From M30B19 sp041741535 (GTDB lineage: Bacteria > Planctomycetota > Planctomycetia > Pirellulales > Pirellulaceae): 64,000 nucleotides of DNA. The stretch is taken from NCBI GenBank assembly GCA_041741535.1, contig JBGSJV010000062.1:62001-126000 (forward strand), in the 5' to 3' direction. The notes under the pieces were generated by a model. That model did no database searches. It saw nothing but the letters and a program-made list of their open reading frames with translations, and was not told the origin of the DNA. The translations under genes and the position numbers were made by a program. This document shows, in pieces, positions 35,579 to 43,771 of the stretch; the stretch's first letter is position 1; each line of letters opens with the position of its first letter.

Positions 35579-36991
35579 ATGATGAGTGACACGGACACGC
35601 CCAAAGCAACCGACAATTCCGAGCCCTCGAGCACGGAGTCGTTAAACGACAATCGCCAATTTGCAAATTACCGCGAGGCGTTGCGATCCGTTCAGGTGAC
35701 CTTGGAGAAATTGCGCGCCTGTCCTGAAGATGAACGCCAGGAAATGTTGGCCGACATCACACGTCTGTCCGACATGCAAGAGAAGTTGACGAAAGGTCGA
35801 ATTGAGATTGTCGTCTTCGGCGAGATCAGTACGGGGAAGTCGGCATTGATCAACGCACTGATCGGGAGTGAAGTGACCAGCGTCAACGTGCAAGGCGGTT
35901 GGACTCGCGAAGTGTGGGGCACGACCTGGGACGGCTGTGGCTATCGGGTGCCCGGCCTGGAAGAATCGGAAGTGGTCTTGGTCGATACGCCGGGGATTAA
36001 CGAAGTCCAAGGCGTCGATCGGCGACAAATGGCTGATGATGCGGCTCGTCGCGCGGACTTGCTGTTGTTTGTGACGGACTCGGATTTAAACGACGTGGAA
36101 TACTCCGCGCTGTTGGAGTTGGCGGCAGTTCAGAAGCCGATGCTGGTGGTGCTGAACAAAAAGGATCTGTATTCCGCCGGTGATCGAGAGCGCATCTTAC
36201 AAGTTCTGCAAAACGAGCGATTGTTTGGCACCGTGCGGCCTGAAGACTTCGTGATGGCGGCCGCCCAACCGCGACTGGTCGAGTACGTTTATGAGGAACG
36301 CAACGGCAGCGAACGCTCCGAGTGGCAACAGCCGGCCCCGGACGTTTCTGACTTGAAGGCTCGAATTATCGAGATCTTGGATCGCGAGGGCAAAGGCCTC
36401 TTGGCGTTGAATGCGGCCATGTTTGCGGCCGACAAGTCCGATCGCGTAAAGTCGGTCCGGATTCACTTAAGGAGGCGTTATGCTCAACAAGTGATTTGGA
36501 GTTTCGCCAGTTTCAAAGCAATCGTTGTGGGCGTGACCTTTGTCCCACTGTTGGATATTCTTTCGGGCTTCACCATTGATGTGATGATGATTGTGGCCTT
36601 GTCGCAAGTCTACGGTATTCGCTTTTCGATGAACAACGCGCGCGAATTGGTGTGGAGCATCTTGAAGTCCGCCGGTTGGGTGGCAGGGATGAGTTACGCG
36701 ATGGACGTCATGGCCATGGGCTTGAAGGCAATTTCGTTTGGCTTGGCCACGCCCTTAACCGCGGTTCCGCAAGGCGCGGCCGCTGGTTGGACCAGTTACT
36801 TGGTTGGTCGGGCGGCCGAATACTACTTCCAGCACGGTGGCAGTTGGGGGGGCGAATCGCCCAAAGCCGTGATTCGACAAATCTTGGTCGACGTCGATAA
36901 GACTTCGGTACTAAATGGATTGAAGGACGAAATTCGGAAGAAGTTGTCCATAAACCGACATGCGAAAACAGAAGGACCATCGACACCATGA
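35579..36991 (+). CDS. Second GTPase with DUF697-like domain
   Basis: A 470-residue paralogue of the preceding protein, 7 bp behind it. There are no N-terminal membrane spans. P-loop GEISTGKSA is at residues 81-89, DTPG at 136-139, NKKD at 193-196. The switch region is QGGWTREVWGTTW, with aromatics where GTPase 1 has RGGTT. The C-terminal part has the hydrophobic DUF697-like block (FASFKAIVVGVTFVPLLDILSGFTIDVMMIVALSQVYG) and a probable membrane-inserting segment. ATG at 35579 or 35582; AGAGG at 35571-35575 fits 35582 better. Its final codons overlap the ATG of the EIIA-type gene. Function not known. Confidence 0.82.
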   Translation: MMSDTDTPKATDNSEPSSTESLNDNRQFANYREALRSVQVTLEKLRACPEDERQEMLADITRLSDMQEKLTKGRIEIVVFGEISTGKSALINALIGSEVTSVNVQGGWTREVWGTTWDGCGYRVPGLEESEVVLVDTPGINEVQGVDRRQMADDAARRADLLLFVTDSDLNDVEYSALLELAAVQKPMLVVLNKKDLYSAGDRERILQVLQNERLFGTVRPEDFVMAAAQPRLVEYVYEERNGSERSEWQQPAPDVSDLKARIIEILDREGKGLLALNAAMFAADKSDRVKSVRIHLRRRYAQQVIWSFASFKAIVVGVTFVPLLDILSGFTIDVMMIVALSQVYGIRFSMNNARELVWSILKSAGWVAGMSYAMDVMAMGLKAISFGLATPLTAVPQGAAAGWTSYLVGRAAEYYFQHGGSWGGESPKAVIRQILVDVDKTSVLNGLKDEIRKKLSINRHAKTEGPSTP

Positions 36992-37695
36992 CCGAACAAG
37001 AAATGAGCTTGGCCGAACTGGCCAAATACCTGCATTTGGATGTCACCAAGATCGAACGCTTGCTGAAGCAGGAAAAGATTCCGGCTCGGCGAGTGGGCGG
37101 CGAGTGGTCCTTCAACCTGCACGAAATCAATCGCTGGATGGAGCATCAAATCGGCGTCGCGGATGCGGAGGAACTGGAAAAGATGGAGATCTCGCTGCAT
37201 CGACATGCCGGTAGCAGTCCCAATCCCGAGGCCATTATCCAAACACTTCTACCTGAGCATCACATCATCAAGCCTTTGCCGGCCCGAACGAAAGGTTCGG
37301 TGATTCGCGAAATCTGCGACCAAGCCATGCAATTGGGGCTGGTGTGGGACGCCAGTAAAATGGCCGAACTGATCGGTCAACGTGAAGAGATGCACTCGAC
37401 GGCTTTGGATAATGGTATGGCCTTGTTGCATCCCAGGCGACCGCAACCGGGCTTGATTGGGGACCCATTTTTGATCTTAGGCGTCACGTCGCAGGGAATT
37501 CCGTTTGGTGGTCCACGTGGGATGATGACCGACGTCTTTGTGCTGATTGGTTCGCGCGAAGACAGTGGGCACTTGCAAACGCTGGCACGATTGTCACGCA
37601 TCATCCAGGTCCCAGAAGCGCTCATCGCCATTCGCGAACTACCGACGCCTGGAGCGATTTGGGACGAGCTGCTAAAGATCGAATCTCAGCTATAA
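36988..37695 (+). CDS. DNA-binding/EIIA (PtsN-like) fusion
   Basis: A 235-residue two-domain protein. Residues about 7-50 are a MerR/excisionase-type helix-turn-helix (SLAELAKYLHLDVTKIERLLKQ...RRVGGEWSFNLHEINRWME). Residues about 80-230 are a PTS EIIA of the mannitol/PtsN type, with the phosphorylatable His148 in GMALLHPRR, and LGVTSQGIPFGGPRG and HLQTLARLSRII. It probably links a phosphorelay (HPr/NPr) to DNA or protein binding, although no PTS component is in the window. The four-base ATGA overlap with the GTPase gene argues for translational coupling. This architecture occurs in planctomycetes and related phyla; its role is unproven to my knowledge. Confidence 0.83.
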   Translation: MTEQEMSLAELAKYLHLDVTKIERLLKQEKIPARRVGGEWSFNLHEINRWMEHQIGVADAEELEKMEISLHRHAGSSPNPEAIIQTLLPEHHIIKPLPARTKGSVIREICDQAMQLGLVWDASKMAELIGQREEMHSTALDNGMALLHPRRPQPGLIGDPFLILGVTSQGIPFGGPRGMMTDVFVLIGSREDSGHLQTLARLSRIIQVPEALIAIRELPTPGAIWDELLKIESQL

Positions 37696-37723
37696 AAGTG
37701 GCTGCGAAAGCGAGTTGAGAATT

Positions 37724-38095
37724 TCAGCCCGACAGCGATTTGTTCTCGGCAATCCGCGCGCGAACCAGTTTGCGAACCAGCGCGATTGGCAATGGTTGAT
37801 CCGGCGTAAAGCGAATCGTCCCGGTGCTCGTTTCGAATGATTTTAATTCTTCAGCGAATTGGGCGACCGTTTGATTGCTCATCAAGTAAAAACCGCAATG
37901 GGATTTTGTGGCACCTAACGCGACAAGCATGCGACCGTTGTGTCGAAAGGCGGCCAAGCCGTAACTGACACACTCGTCGGCACCGGGGGCCGTTGCGTGA
38001 ATGACTTTTCGCAATCGCTCCAGAGCCAAGCGGAAATCGTCCGGCAACGCTTGTAGGTAACCGTCGAACGTAAGCTTTTTTTTTGATTTAGCCAT
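37724..38095 (-). CDS. DUF1801 family protein
   Basis: A 123-residue protein of the YdhG/DUF1801 (iron-chaperone-like) family: TFDGYLQALPDDFRLALERLRKVIHATAPGADECVSYGLAAFRHNGRML is the usual N-terminal half, followed by HCGFYLMSNQTVAQF and the end IALVRKLVRARIAEN. Similar proteins occur widely as single-domain proteins of unknown function. It is the last of four minus-strand genes. An ATG with a Lys-rich N-terminus (MAKSKKKLTF) is a plausible start. Confidence 0.82.
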   Translation of the reverse strand: MAKSKKKLTFDGYLQALPDDFRLALERLRKVIHATAPGADECVSYGLAAFRHNGRMLVALGATKSHCGFYLMSNQTVAQFAEELKSFETSTGTIRFTPDQPLPIALVRKLVRARIAENKSLSG

Positions 38096-38119
38096 GTTGG
38101 ATCAACAAGTGTGGGAGGA

Positions 38120-38584
38120 TTAGGCCGTGGTCCTTGCCAAGATCGTTTCCAGGGCCTTCGCTTCGTCTTCGCCGGGCATGATATTGAAGGCCGTCAGGCG
38201 AAGTCGACCATCTTCTAGCAACTCGTAACGAGTCTTCCAGCCCCATGTTGGATGTCCGCTGCCAACTTCGTATTGGCCGGTTACTTCAAAGCCTTGTGCG
38301 ATCGCTGGACCTTGCGAAAACAGGATGGCATCGCTCATGTGAAAATCATCGATCCAAGAAACTTCGAACTGTTGGTTGATCGAGTTGAACGCGATCAATT
38401 CCTCTCCTTGTCGGGGGCGTCCTTGGATCGTGCTGCGATAAACAAATCGTGCAAACTTACCGTCCATGACCGGTTCGATCGTTCCGAAAACTTCCGCCGT
38501 GTCTGCCAACATTTCCGGTTCGAACCAAGTCTGACAAGTGCCACGCCATGAACCGCAGAGGGCACGAAGGATTTCTTTGCTCAT
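38120..38584 (-). CDS. DUF1579-like protein
   Basis: A 154-residue beta-rich protein resembling the DUF1579 family (LCGSWRGTCQTWFEPEM, EPVMDGKFARFVYRSTIQGRPRQGEELIAFNS). A lipocalin-like fold binding a small hydrophobic ligand has been suggested for such proteins; no reaction is known to me. The ATG at 38584 (MSKEILRALCG) is preferred over a start ten residues upstream. 24 bp from the DUF1801 gene and 41 bp from rsgA, on the same strand. Confidence 0.75.
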   Translation of the reverse strand: MSKEILRALCGSWRGTCQTWFEPEMLADTAEVFGTIEPVMDGKFARFVYRSTIQGRPRQGEELIAFNSINQQFEVSWIDDFHMSDAILFSQGPAIAQGFEVTGQYEVGSGHPTWGWKTRYELLEDGRLRLTAFNIMPGEDEAKALETILARTTA

Positions 38585-38625
38585 TACGGAATCCCAACAA
38601 CAGAGAAACGACAAATCAACGAAGC

Positions 38626-39759
38626 CTACAACAAGTCGCCCGCAAAAATTTGGCAGTAGCTGTCGTAGCGACGGAGGCTGATCCGACCATCCGCGACCGC
38701 TGATTTTACGGCGCAGTCTTGTTCGTGGGTATGGCTACAGTTGGGAAAACGGCAACGATCGGCCCAGGCTCGAAATTCGCGAAACCATTGCGAGGCTTCC
38801 GCCGGGACCAAATCCCATAATTGGAATTGCCGTATTCCTGGAGTGTCGAGCACGTATCCACCCAGTTGGAGCGGAATCAATTGGGCGGTGGTCGTGGTGT
38901 GTCGACCTTTTTGGTTTTCCTGACTGACGTGGCTGACTCGCAGCGCTAATCCCGGCTCGATGGCGTTGAGCAAAGAAGATTTCCCAACACCGCTTTGACC
39001 AACGACGACGGTCCGCCGGTTCTGCAGCGATCGACGCAGTAAATCGATGCCCCACCCTTTGGTGGCCGAGATCGCCAGGACTTCGTAGCCAAGTTGCGCG
39101 AAATTACCGATCGTCGGTTGCAAGTCGGCCGGGTCCACCAAGTCGATCTTATTCAACACGATGAGCGGCCGCACGCCGGACTTCTCCGCCGTGACCAAGA
39201 ACCGGTCGATTAGATTCGGCTTGATGCCGGGCTCGGCGCAGGAAGTAACAATCAAACACTGATGAATATTGGCGGCGATCAAGTGCTGTCGATTTCGACT
39301 GGTTCGACTAATGCAGCCGCGTCTTGGCTCAACACGCTGAATGACCCCACGATCGGGAGCCGAGAGTTTGACCATCACCAAGTCGCCAGCCACGACAACG
39401 TGACGCAAGTCCGTGCCTAATGTTTTTAAAAGACCTCGAGTCGAACAGACGATATCCACTCCGCCGTCGATGCGAACGATACTGTTCAAACCGTGAACTC
39501 GCAGCACTTGGCCGGACAAACATTGGTCCCCGGAGACATCCAGGACAATCGACTGGCCGGATTCGTCAGCAGTTGCCGCAACTCCACGGACGACTCGCGA
39601 TTTGACCAAGTCGCCGCGACCAGATAACCGCTCGTGACTCCGTTGATCGTCGGACGACTCGTCGGCACGAAATTGCCGCGTGACGTCGGAGTGTCGGGTC
39701 CGGGCTCCGTAGTGCTTGCGGAATTCGGTACGAACTTTCTTCTGCTTGTCTTTCGCCAT
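38626..39759 (-). CDS. rsgA: Ribosome small subunit-dependent GTPase A
   Basis: A 377-residue circularly permuted GTPase. RsgA acts in late assembly of the 30S subunit. An N-terminal OB-like domain (VLDVSGDQCLSGQVLRVHG) is followed by the permuted order: G4 (VLNKIDL), G1 P-loop GQSGVGKSSLLN (K260), then G3 (LDTPGIRQF). The C-terminal zinc-finger region has CRFPNCSHTHEQDCAVKSAV, with Cys-x4-Cys-x-His-x5-Cys. A basic N-terminal extension MAKDKQKKVRTEFRKH starts at the ATG at 39759; the track further upstream to 39834 would overlap the flippase gene. The flippase gene ends 5 bp upstream, so both are in one transcript. Confidence 0.93.
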   Translation of the reverse strand: MAKDKQKKVRTEFRKHYGARTRHSDVTRQFRADESSDDQRSHERLSGRGDLVKSRVVRGVAATADESGQSIVLDVSGDQCLSGQVLRVHGLNSIVRIDGGVDIVCSTRGLLKTLGTDLRHVVVAGDLVMVKLSAPDRGVIQRVEPRRGCISRTSRNRQHLIAANIHQCLIVTSCAEPGIKPNLIDRFLVTAEKSGVRPLIVLNKIDLVDPADLQPTIGNFAQLGYEVLAISATKGWGIDLLRRSLQNRRTVVVGQSGVGKSSLLNAIEPGLALRVSHVSQENQKGRHTTTTAQLIPLQLGGYVLDTPGIRQFQLWDLVPAEASQWFREFRAWADRCRFPNCSHTHEQDCAVKSAVADGRISLRRYDSYCQIFAGDLL

Positions 39760-39764
39760 AGGCG

Positions 39765-40823
39765 CTATGATAACTCCCGGTCGCGAACCGCGGCAGGTCC
39801 AGACGGCTGACGACTGGTCGCGTACAGCAACCAACCGATTCCTACCAAAACCAAAGTCAAGCCACGGTAGCCAGCGGCAACCAAGATGCCAAAATTCATA
39901 TTTTGCTGTTGGGTGGAAAAGGCCATGTACATCCAGCTCATGACCAATTCTTGGGACCCCAGCCCGCCGGGCAAAGGCGCAGCGCCCGCGATCAGGCTAA
40001 GCGGCGCGATCAGCAAGTGGTCTGCGATCCCAGGAGTTTCGTTGGTCAGACTTTGCGCGACGCAATAGACGCCCGTACTGAGACAACCCACATTGGCCGC
40101 ACTCAGGAAGACCGCCAGGACCAACACGCCCGGTTGCCGACGATAGACGGGCAACAGTCGTAGCAAGTTCGCGCTTACTTCTCGCAGGCGTGGAGTGGGT
40201 AACCACGCAGCAAGACGGCCCGGCCATGACGTATTTGCCATGGCCAACACTCCAAGTCCGCCCAAGCCAGTCGCGAGAATCAAGCCCACGGCCAAACGCC
40301 AAACTTGGATCAGCCCATTTGTCCGCACCGGGTCCGCTGCGGCCAAAATCGACCACGGGATCAAACAGCCAATCACGGCGACCGCCGCAAACATCGTCAA
40401 TAAACCGATGCCCCGATCCAAGAGTACGGTTGCGGCACCATGCGTTTTTTGCTGCGGGTGTTCCCGGCAAAGCCAATAGACTCGCAATAAATCGCCGCCC
40501 GCAACTCCAAAACTAATCAGTTGAAAGGGCTGCGACATCAGACTCCAGCGAATGGCTTCGCCTAGTCGCAGCGGCAACCCCGCTCCGATCACCAAGCTCC
40601 ACCAACGGACGAACGACAGGGTGTATCCAGCACTGACACAAATAAACCCCAGTGCCAACCACTCCCATCGTTTGGGTTGTTGCAACAGTTCGCCCACGAT
40701 CTTGTTGCCGGCAGCCTGGTAACCGACTATCCCCAACAAAGTCAGGGAAACGACGATCTTTACGATCACGCTCCATCGAGCTAGAGGTTGCTTACGAATA
40801 GAACTTTCTCTTAACGACACCAA
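39765..40823 (-). CDS. Flippase-like membrane protein (LPG-synthase TM domain family)
   Basis: A 352-residue protein with about eight membrane spans (WSVIVKIVVSLTLLGIVGYQ at the N-terminus; LVLVGIGWLLYATSRQ at the end). Motifs LVFSFGVAGGDLLRVYWL-like (QLISFGVAGGDLLRVYWL) and AATVLLDRGIGLLTMFAA are those of the UPF0104/MprF-N-terminal flippase-like family. These proteins move lipids or help synthesise lysyl-lipids; the present one lacks the catalytic synthetase domain, so the substrate is unknown. The start is TTG at 40823 or GTG three bases inside; there is no ATG in frame and no strong Shine-Dalgarno. Confidence 0.8.
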   Translation of the reverse strand: MVSLRESSIRKQPLARWSVIVKIVVSLTLLGIVGYQAAGNKIVGELLQQPKRWEWLALGFICVSAGYTLSFVRWWSLVIGAGLPLRLGEAIRWSLMSQPFQLISFGVAGGDLLRVYWLCREHPQQKTHGAATVLLDRGIGLLTMFAAVAVIGCLIPWSILAAADPVRTNGLIQVWRLAVGLILATGLGGLGVLAMANTSWPGRLAAWLPTPRLREVSANLLRLLPVYRRQPGVLVLAVFLSAANVGCLSTGVYCVAQSLTNETPGIADHLLIAPLSLIAGAAPLPGGLGSQELVMSWMYMAFSTQQQNMNFGILVAAGYRGLTLVLVGIGWLLYATSRQPSGPAAVRDRELS

Positions 40824-41055
40824 TCATTCGCAGTTTGAAAAAAGGAACTATCCCGCCCTACACTGTGCCGCGCCTTGCTGACCTCATATTAAGCTGTGAC
40901 CAGGCGTTCGTCCACGGAACCCAGGCAGGGAATGGCTGGCCTGTATCTTGGGCAATTTGCCTGGCGTACAATTGCCCCATCTCGGGAGCCGAGCGACGGG
41001 TTCGCGAATCACCCAATATTTTTCAGATCCTTGCCGAATCAACGAGGTAGATCCT

Positions 41056-41793
41056 ATGGAATGGACGGAAGGAGTGGTCCGCAGCAAGCGAGTTTGGTCG
41101 CCCGGTTTGTTTACATTGGCGATCGAAGCACCTGAAGTTCAGACCTTTGAACCGGGTCAGTTTCTGCAATTAGGAATCGAACGACCGGCGGGGCAACTGC
41201 ATCGCCCCTATAGTGTGGCCTCGCCGCCAGGGGAGCTCTTGGAGTTCTTTATTGTGCTGGTGGAAACCGGACAATTGACACCCCTCTTGTGGCAAATGGA
41301 ACCGGGAGCTCGGATTGGCGTGAGCAAGAAGGCTGCCGGCGGATTTACGTTGAAGAGATGTCCCGATGCGTCAACCCTGTGGATGATTGGTACGGGAACT
41401 GGCTTGGCTCCGTACATCGCCATGCTGCGCTGCCCGGAAGTTTGGCAGCGGTACGAGAAACTTGTCTTGGTGCACGGGATACGACATGTGGCGGATCTCG
41501 CCTATCAGGATGAAATTGCCGGGTATTCCGAACAGTGGGGCTCGCGGTTTGTCTTCGCTCCTGTGATCTCGCGCGAACAAGCTCCCGGAGCTTTGTTCGG
41601 TCGCATTACTCGTTGCCTTATGGATGGTTCTTTGGAGACGATGTCGCAATCCCAAATCACAACCGAATCCTGCGTGATGATGTGCGGCAACCCGGACATG
41701 TTGGACGAAATGGAAAAATTGCTTGGCGAACGCGGCCTGCATCGAAATCGACATTCGCATCCCGGTCAAATCGTCGTCGAGCGTTATTGGTAG
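41056..41793 (+). CDS. fpr: Ferredoxin--NADP reductase
   Basis: A 245-residue flavoprotein of the bacterial Fpr type. The FAD-binding part has the conserved RPYSVASPP; the NADP part has MIGTGTGLAPYIAMLR, HGIRHVADLAY and MCGNPDMLDEM, and the protein ends with the typical aromatic VERYW. It transfers electrons between NADPH and ferredoxin or flavodoxin. The ATG at 41056 follows a GAGG nine bases upstream. It stands alone, about 230 bp after the divergent flippase start, where no convincing promoter was found. Confidence 0.88.
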   Translation: MEWTEGVVRSKRVWSPGLFTLAIEAPEVQTFEPGQFLQLGIERPAGQLHRPYSVASPPGELLEFFIVLVETGQLTPLLWQMEPGARIGVSKKAAGGFTLKRCPDASTLWMIGTGTGLAPYIAMLRCPEVWQRYEKLVLVHGIRHVADLAYQDEIAGYSEQWGSRFVFAPVISREQAPGALFGRITRCLMDGSLETMSQSQITTESCVMMCGNPDMLDEMEKLLGERGLHRNRHSHPGQIVVERYW

Positions 41794-42112
41794 CCAGGAT
41801 TGGCGAGGCGTTTCCAGCGTTTCATTGCGCACACTCTGCATATTCGGTCGTGCTCCGCTGATTCTCCGACGCGGCGGGCACATTCTGTTGTGGGGGCCGA
41901 GAAACGGCGTCGATACCACCGTTGTGCTATTCGGCACGGCGGTGATGAACCACCATTTATTAACGCCTCGGGAGTCTGGTCGGTAACGGCCACCGGTCAA
42001 TCTAGCCACGGACGGAGCCCGGGCTGGAAGTTGTACCGGTCGTGCGGATTTTTATCCCACGAGGCACCGACCAAACCATGTCAAGAACAAGATTGAATAA
42101 GGGAGTGTTCCG
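41794..42112. other. 319-bp gap ahead of csrA
   Basis: I find no convincing RNA gene, repeat or protein here. Short open frames exist but show no family signs. It probably holds the csrA promoter and leader; AAGGGAG at 42100 region is the likely ribosome-binding site. Confidence 0.3.
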
Positions 42113-42328
42113 ATGCTAGTGTTGTCAAGGCACCGAGACGAAAGCATCATGATCGGTGACAACGTAATGATCACGATTGTCGATATTCGGGGTGACAAAG
42201 TAAGGTTGGGGATCGAAGCCCCCCAAGACATCCCCGTTCACCGCCAAGAAGTCTACGAAGCCATCAAGCGTGAGAATCAAAAAGCCGCACGCGTGAACCC
42301 TTCCGAAATCTCCGACATCGGCAAGTAA
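42113..42328 (+). CDS. csrA: Carbon storage regulator CsrA
   Basis: A 71-residue RNA-binding protein of normal family length. The N-terminal MLVLSRHRDESIMIGD and VRLGIEAPQDIPVHRQEVYEAI are textbook CsrA. It binds GGA motifs in mRNA leaders as a dimer, blocking translation. The neighbour downstream, convergent, encodes FliW, the protein that sequesters CsrA in many bacteria. A clear terminator follows at 42356-42380. No flagellin gene is in the window. Confidence 0.97.
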   Translation: MLVLSRHRDESIMIGDNVMITIVDIRGDKVRLGIEAPQDIPVHRQEVYEAIKRENQKAARVNPSEISDIGK

Positions 42329-42355
42329 TTCAGCCGAACTCTATCGCATTGAAAC

Positions 42356-42380
42356 ACGCCACTTTACGTGGCGTTTTTTT
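42356..42380 (+). terminator. Rho-independent terminator of csrA
   Basis: acgccac (42356-42362), loop of five bases, gtggcgt (42368-42374), then a run of T (42374-42380). It sits 28 bp after the csrA stop; the fliW gene ends just beyond it on the other strand. Confidence 0.85.
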
Positions 42381-42389
42381 GTTGTTGAA

Positions 42390-42830
42390 TCAAGCGATCT
42401 TGCGAACGGATGCTGGCAATTCGGCCAACGGGTACTGAAGCGGTTGTTCGTCGGCGGTGACCACTTGGCAACCAACTCGCCGATCCAAGTTGACCACGAT
42501 GGGCGCCCGAAGATTACAGGTCAACGTCTGGCCGTTGCGGCTCACGACGGCCAACACGGCCGCCTGCTCTTCCTTGGCGAGCGACAACAAGGCAATTTGT
42601 CGTTCGTCCAATTGCACTTGGTACTGATTGACGAAGCGCCTTGGCGAGACGACCGGGAGAGCAACCTCCGGATTCGTCATGCTTTGCAACCAGGCGACCG
42701 CCGAGTTATTCAGATCGGACAGAAGAACCCACTGCTGTTGGGTCTCAAACCCAAACAGCCCGTATCGAAAGAATAAGATATCGTTCGATTGGATTTCGAC
42801 TACTCCAAATCGTGTTGTCTCCAGCTTCAT
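42390..42830 (-). CDS. fliW: Flagellar assembly factor FliW
   Basis: A 146-residue protein of the FliW family: MKLETTRFGVVEI, ILFFRYGLFGFETQQQWVLLSD, and AWLQSMTNPEVALPVVSP, then NLRAPIVVNLDRRVGCQVV are typical. FliW binds either flagellin or CsrA and so couples flagellin export with CsrA activity. Convergent with csrA across a 60-bp gap. Its start is divergent from the amidotransferase gene, with a 137-bp promoter region between. Confidence 0.94.
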   Translation of the reverse strand: MKLETTRFGVVEIQSNDILFFRYGLFGFETQQQWVLLSDLNNSAVAWLQSMTNPEVALPVVSPRRFVNQYQVQLDERQIALLSLAKEEQAAVLAVVSRNGQTLTCNLRAPIVVNLDRRVGCQVVTADEQPLQYPLAELPASVRKIA

Positions 42831-42894
42831 AGCAACTCACCGCAACTGTGGGAAAGTGAAACACGGATGGAAAATCGGAACCGTCCGCCCAGCA

Positions 42895-42922
42895 TTGACA
42901 AGATCGGCGGACCAGCCAGAAT
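42895..42922 (+). promoter_or_regulatory. Possible sigma-70 promoter of amidotransferase gene
   Basis: TTGACA (42895-42900), 16-bp spacer, CAGAAT (42917-42922; four of six consensus bases), 45 bp ahead of the ATG at 42968. Confidence 0.4.
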
Positions 42923-42967
42923 GCATGAGTAAAAACGGCAAAATCGTCACAAACGTTAGGATACACC

Positions 42968-43546
42968 ATGATCCTGCTGATCGATAATTACGATAGCTTT
43001 ACGTACAATTTGGTCCATCGCATCGGGGAATTGGATTCAAACACCGACGTCCAGGTCTATCGCAATGACGAAATCACGGTCGGTAAGATACGTAGTTTGC
43101 GACCTTCGCACATTGTCATTTCCCCGGGACCGTGTTCGCCATCCGAGGCCGGGATCAGTGTGGCCGTGGTCGAGGAATTGTTGACCGAATTCCCGATTTT
43201 GGGGGTTTGTCTGGGGCACCAATCGATTGGCCAAGCAACCGGCGGCAAGATCGTGCGGGCCGTTGATTTGAAACACGGCAAAGTCGACCAAATTCATCAC
43301 CGAGGCGAAGGATTGTTCGCAGGTTTGTCATCGCCCCTAATCGCAACGCGGTACCACAGTTTGGTGATTTCACCTGAGACGCTGAATCCCGACTTTGAAG
43401 TGCACGCCTGGGCAAACGCTTCGAACGGATCACGTGAAATCATGGCCATCAAACATCGGCGTCTGCCGGTCTATGGCCTGCAGTTTCATCCGGAAAGCTT
43501 CCTCTCCGAAACCGGCCCCCAATTGCTGCGCGCGTTTTTGAGCTAG
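42968..43546 (+). CDS. Glutamine amidotransferase of anthranilate/aminodeoxychorismate synthase
   Basis: A 192-residue class I glutamine amidotransferase. MILLIDNYDSFTYNLVH and the nucleophile loop GVCLGHQSIGQ (Cys), with His-Glu in LQFHPESFLSETG, make the triad. It supplies ammonia to the chorismate-using component for anthranilate (TrpG) or 4-amino-4-deoxychorismate (PabA); a single protein often serves both. The synthase partner is not in the window, so trpG versus pabA is open. Length is the family norm. Confidence 0.92.
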   Translation: MILLIDNYDSFTYNLVHRIGELDSNTDVQVYRNDEITVGKIRSLRPSHIVISPGPCSPSEAGISVAVVEELLTEFPILGVCLGHQSIGQATGGKIVRAVDLKHGKVDQIHHRGEGLFAGLSSPLIATRYHSLVISPETLNPDFEVHAWANASNGSREIMAIKHRRLPVYGLQFHPESFLSETGPQLLRAFLS

Positions 43547-43671
43547 CCGCGCTGCCCTGGAGCGACGACGGAGTTCAGCAAGCGTGAATAACAAATGAAT
43601 CGCGGTTTTGAACCCAAAAGGAATTAATTCGACGGTTTCGGTCAATTCCGTTCTGTGTCCGCGAAATCGCC

Positions 43672-43699
43672 TTGACGCTTTGGTACCGCCATGTACACT
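43672..43699 (+). promoter_or_regulatory. Likely sigma-70 promoter of helicase gene
   Basis: TTGACG (43672-43677), 16-bp spacer, TACACT (43694-43699). It would leave a leader of about 65 nt before the ATG at 43772. Confidence 0.5.
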
Positions 43700-43771
43700 C
43701 GCGTGCTGCAATCGGGGCCCCAGCAGACCGCCACCGGTCTGGCTATTGGTCTTGTTCACGCGTAATGACTC

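Noticed and set aside
40948..40972. TTGGGC and TACAAT ahead of the ferredoxin reductase
   Set aside because: The spacer is only 13 bp, too short for a sigma-70 promoter.
42113..42830. A flagellar gene cluster suggested by csrA-fliW
   Set aside because: No flagellin, hook or motor gene is present in the window.
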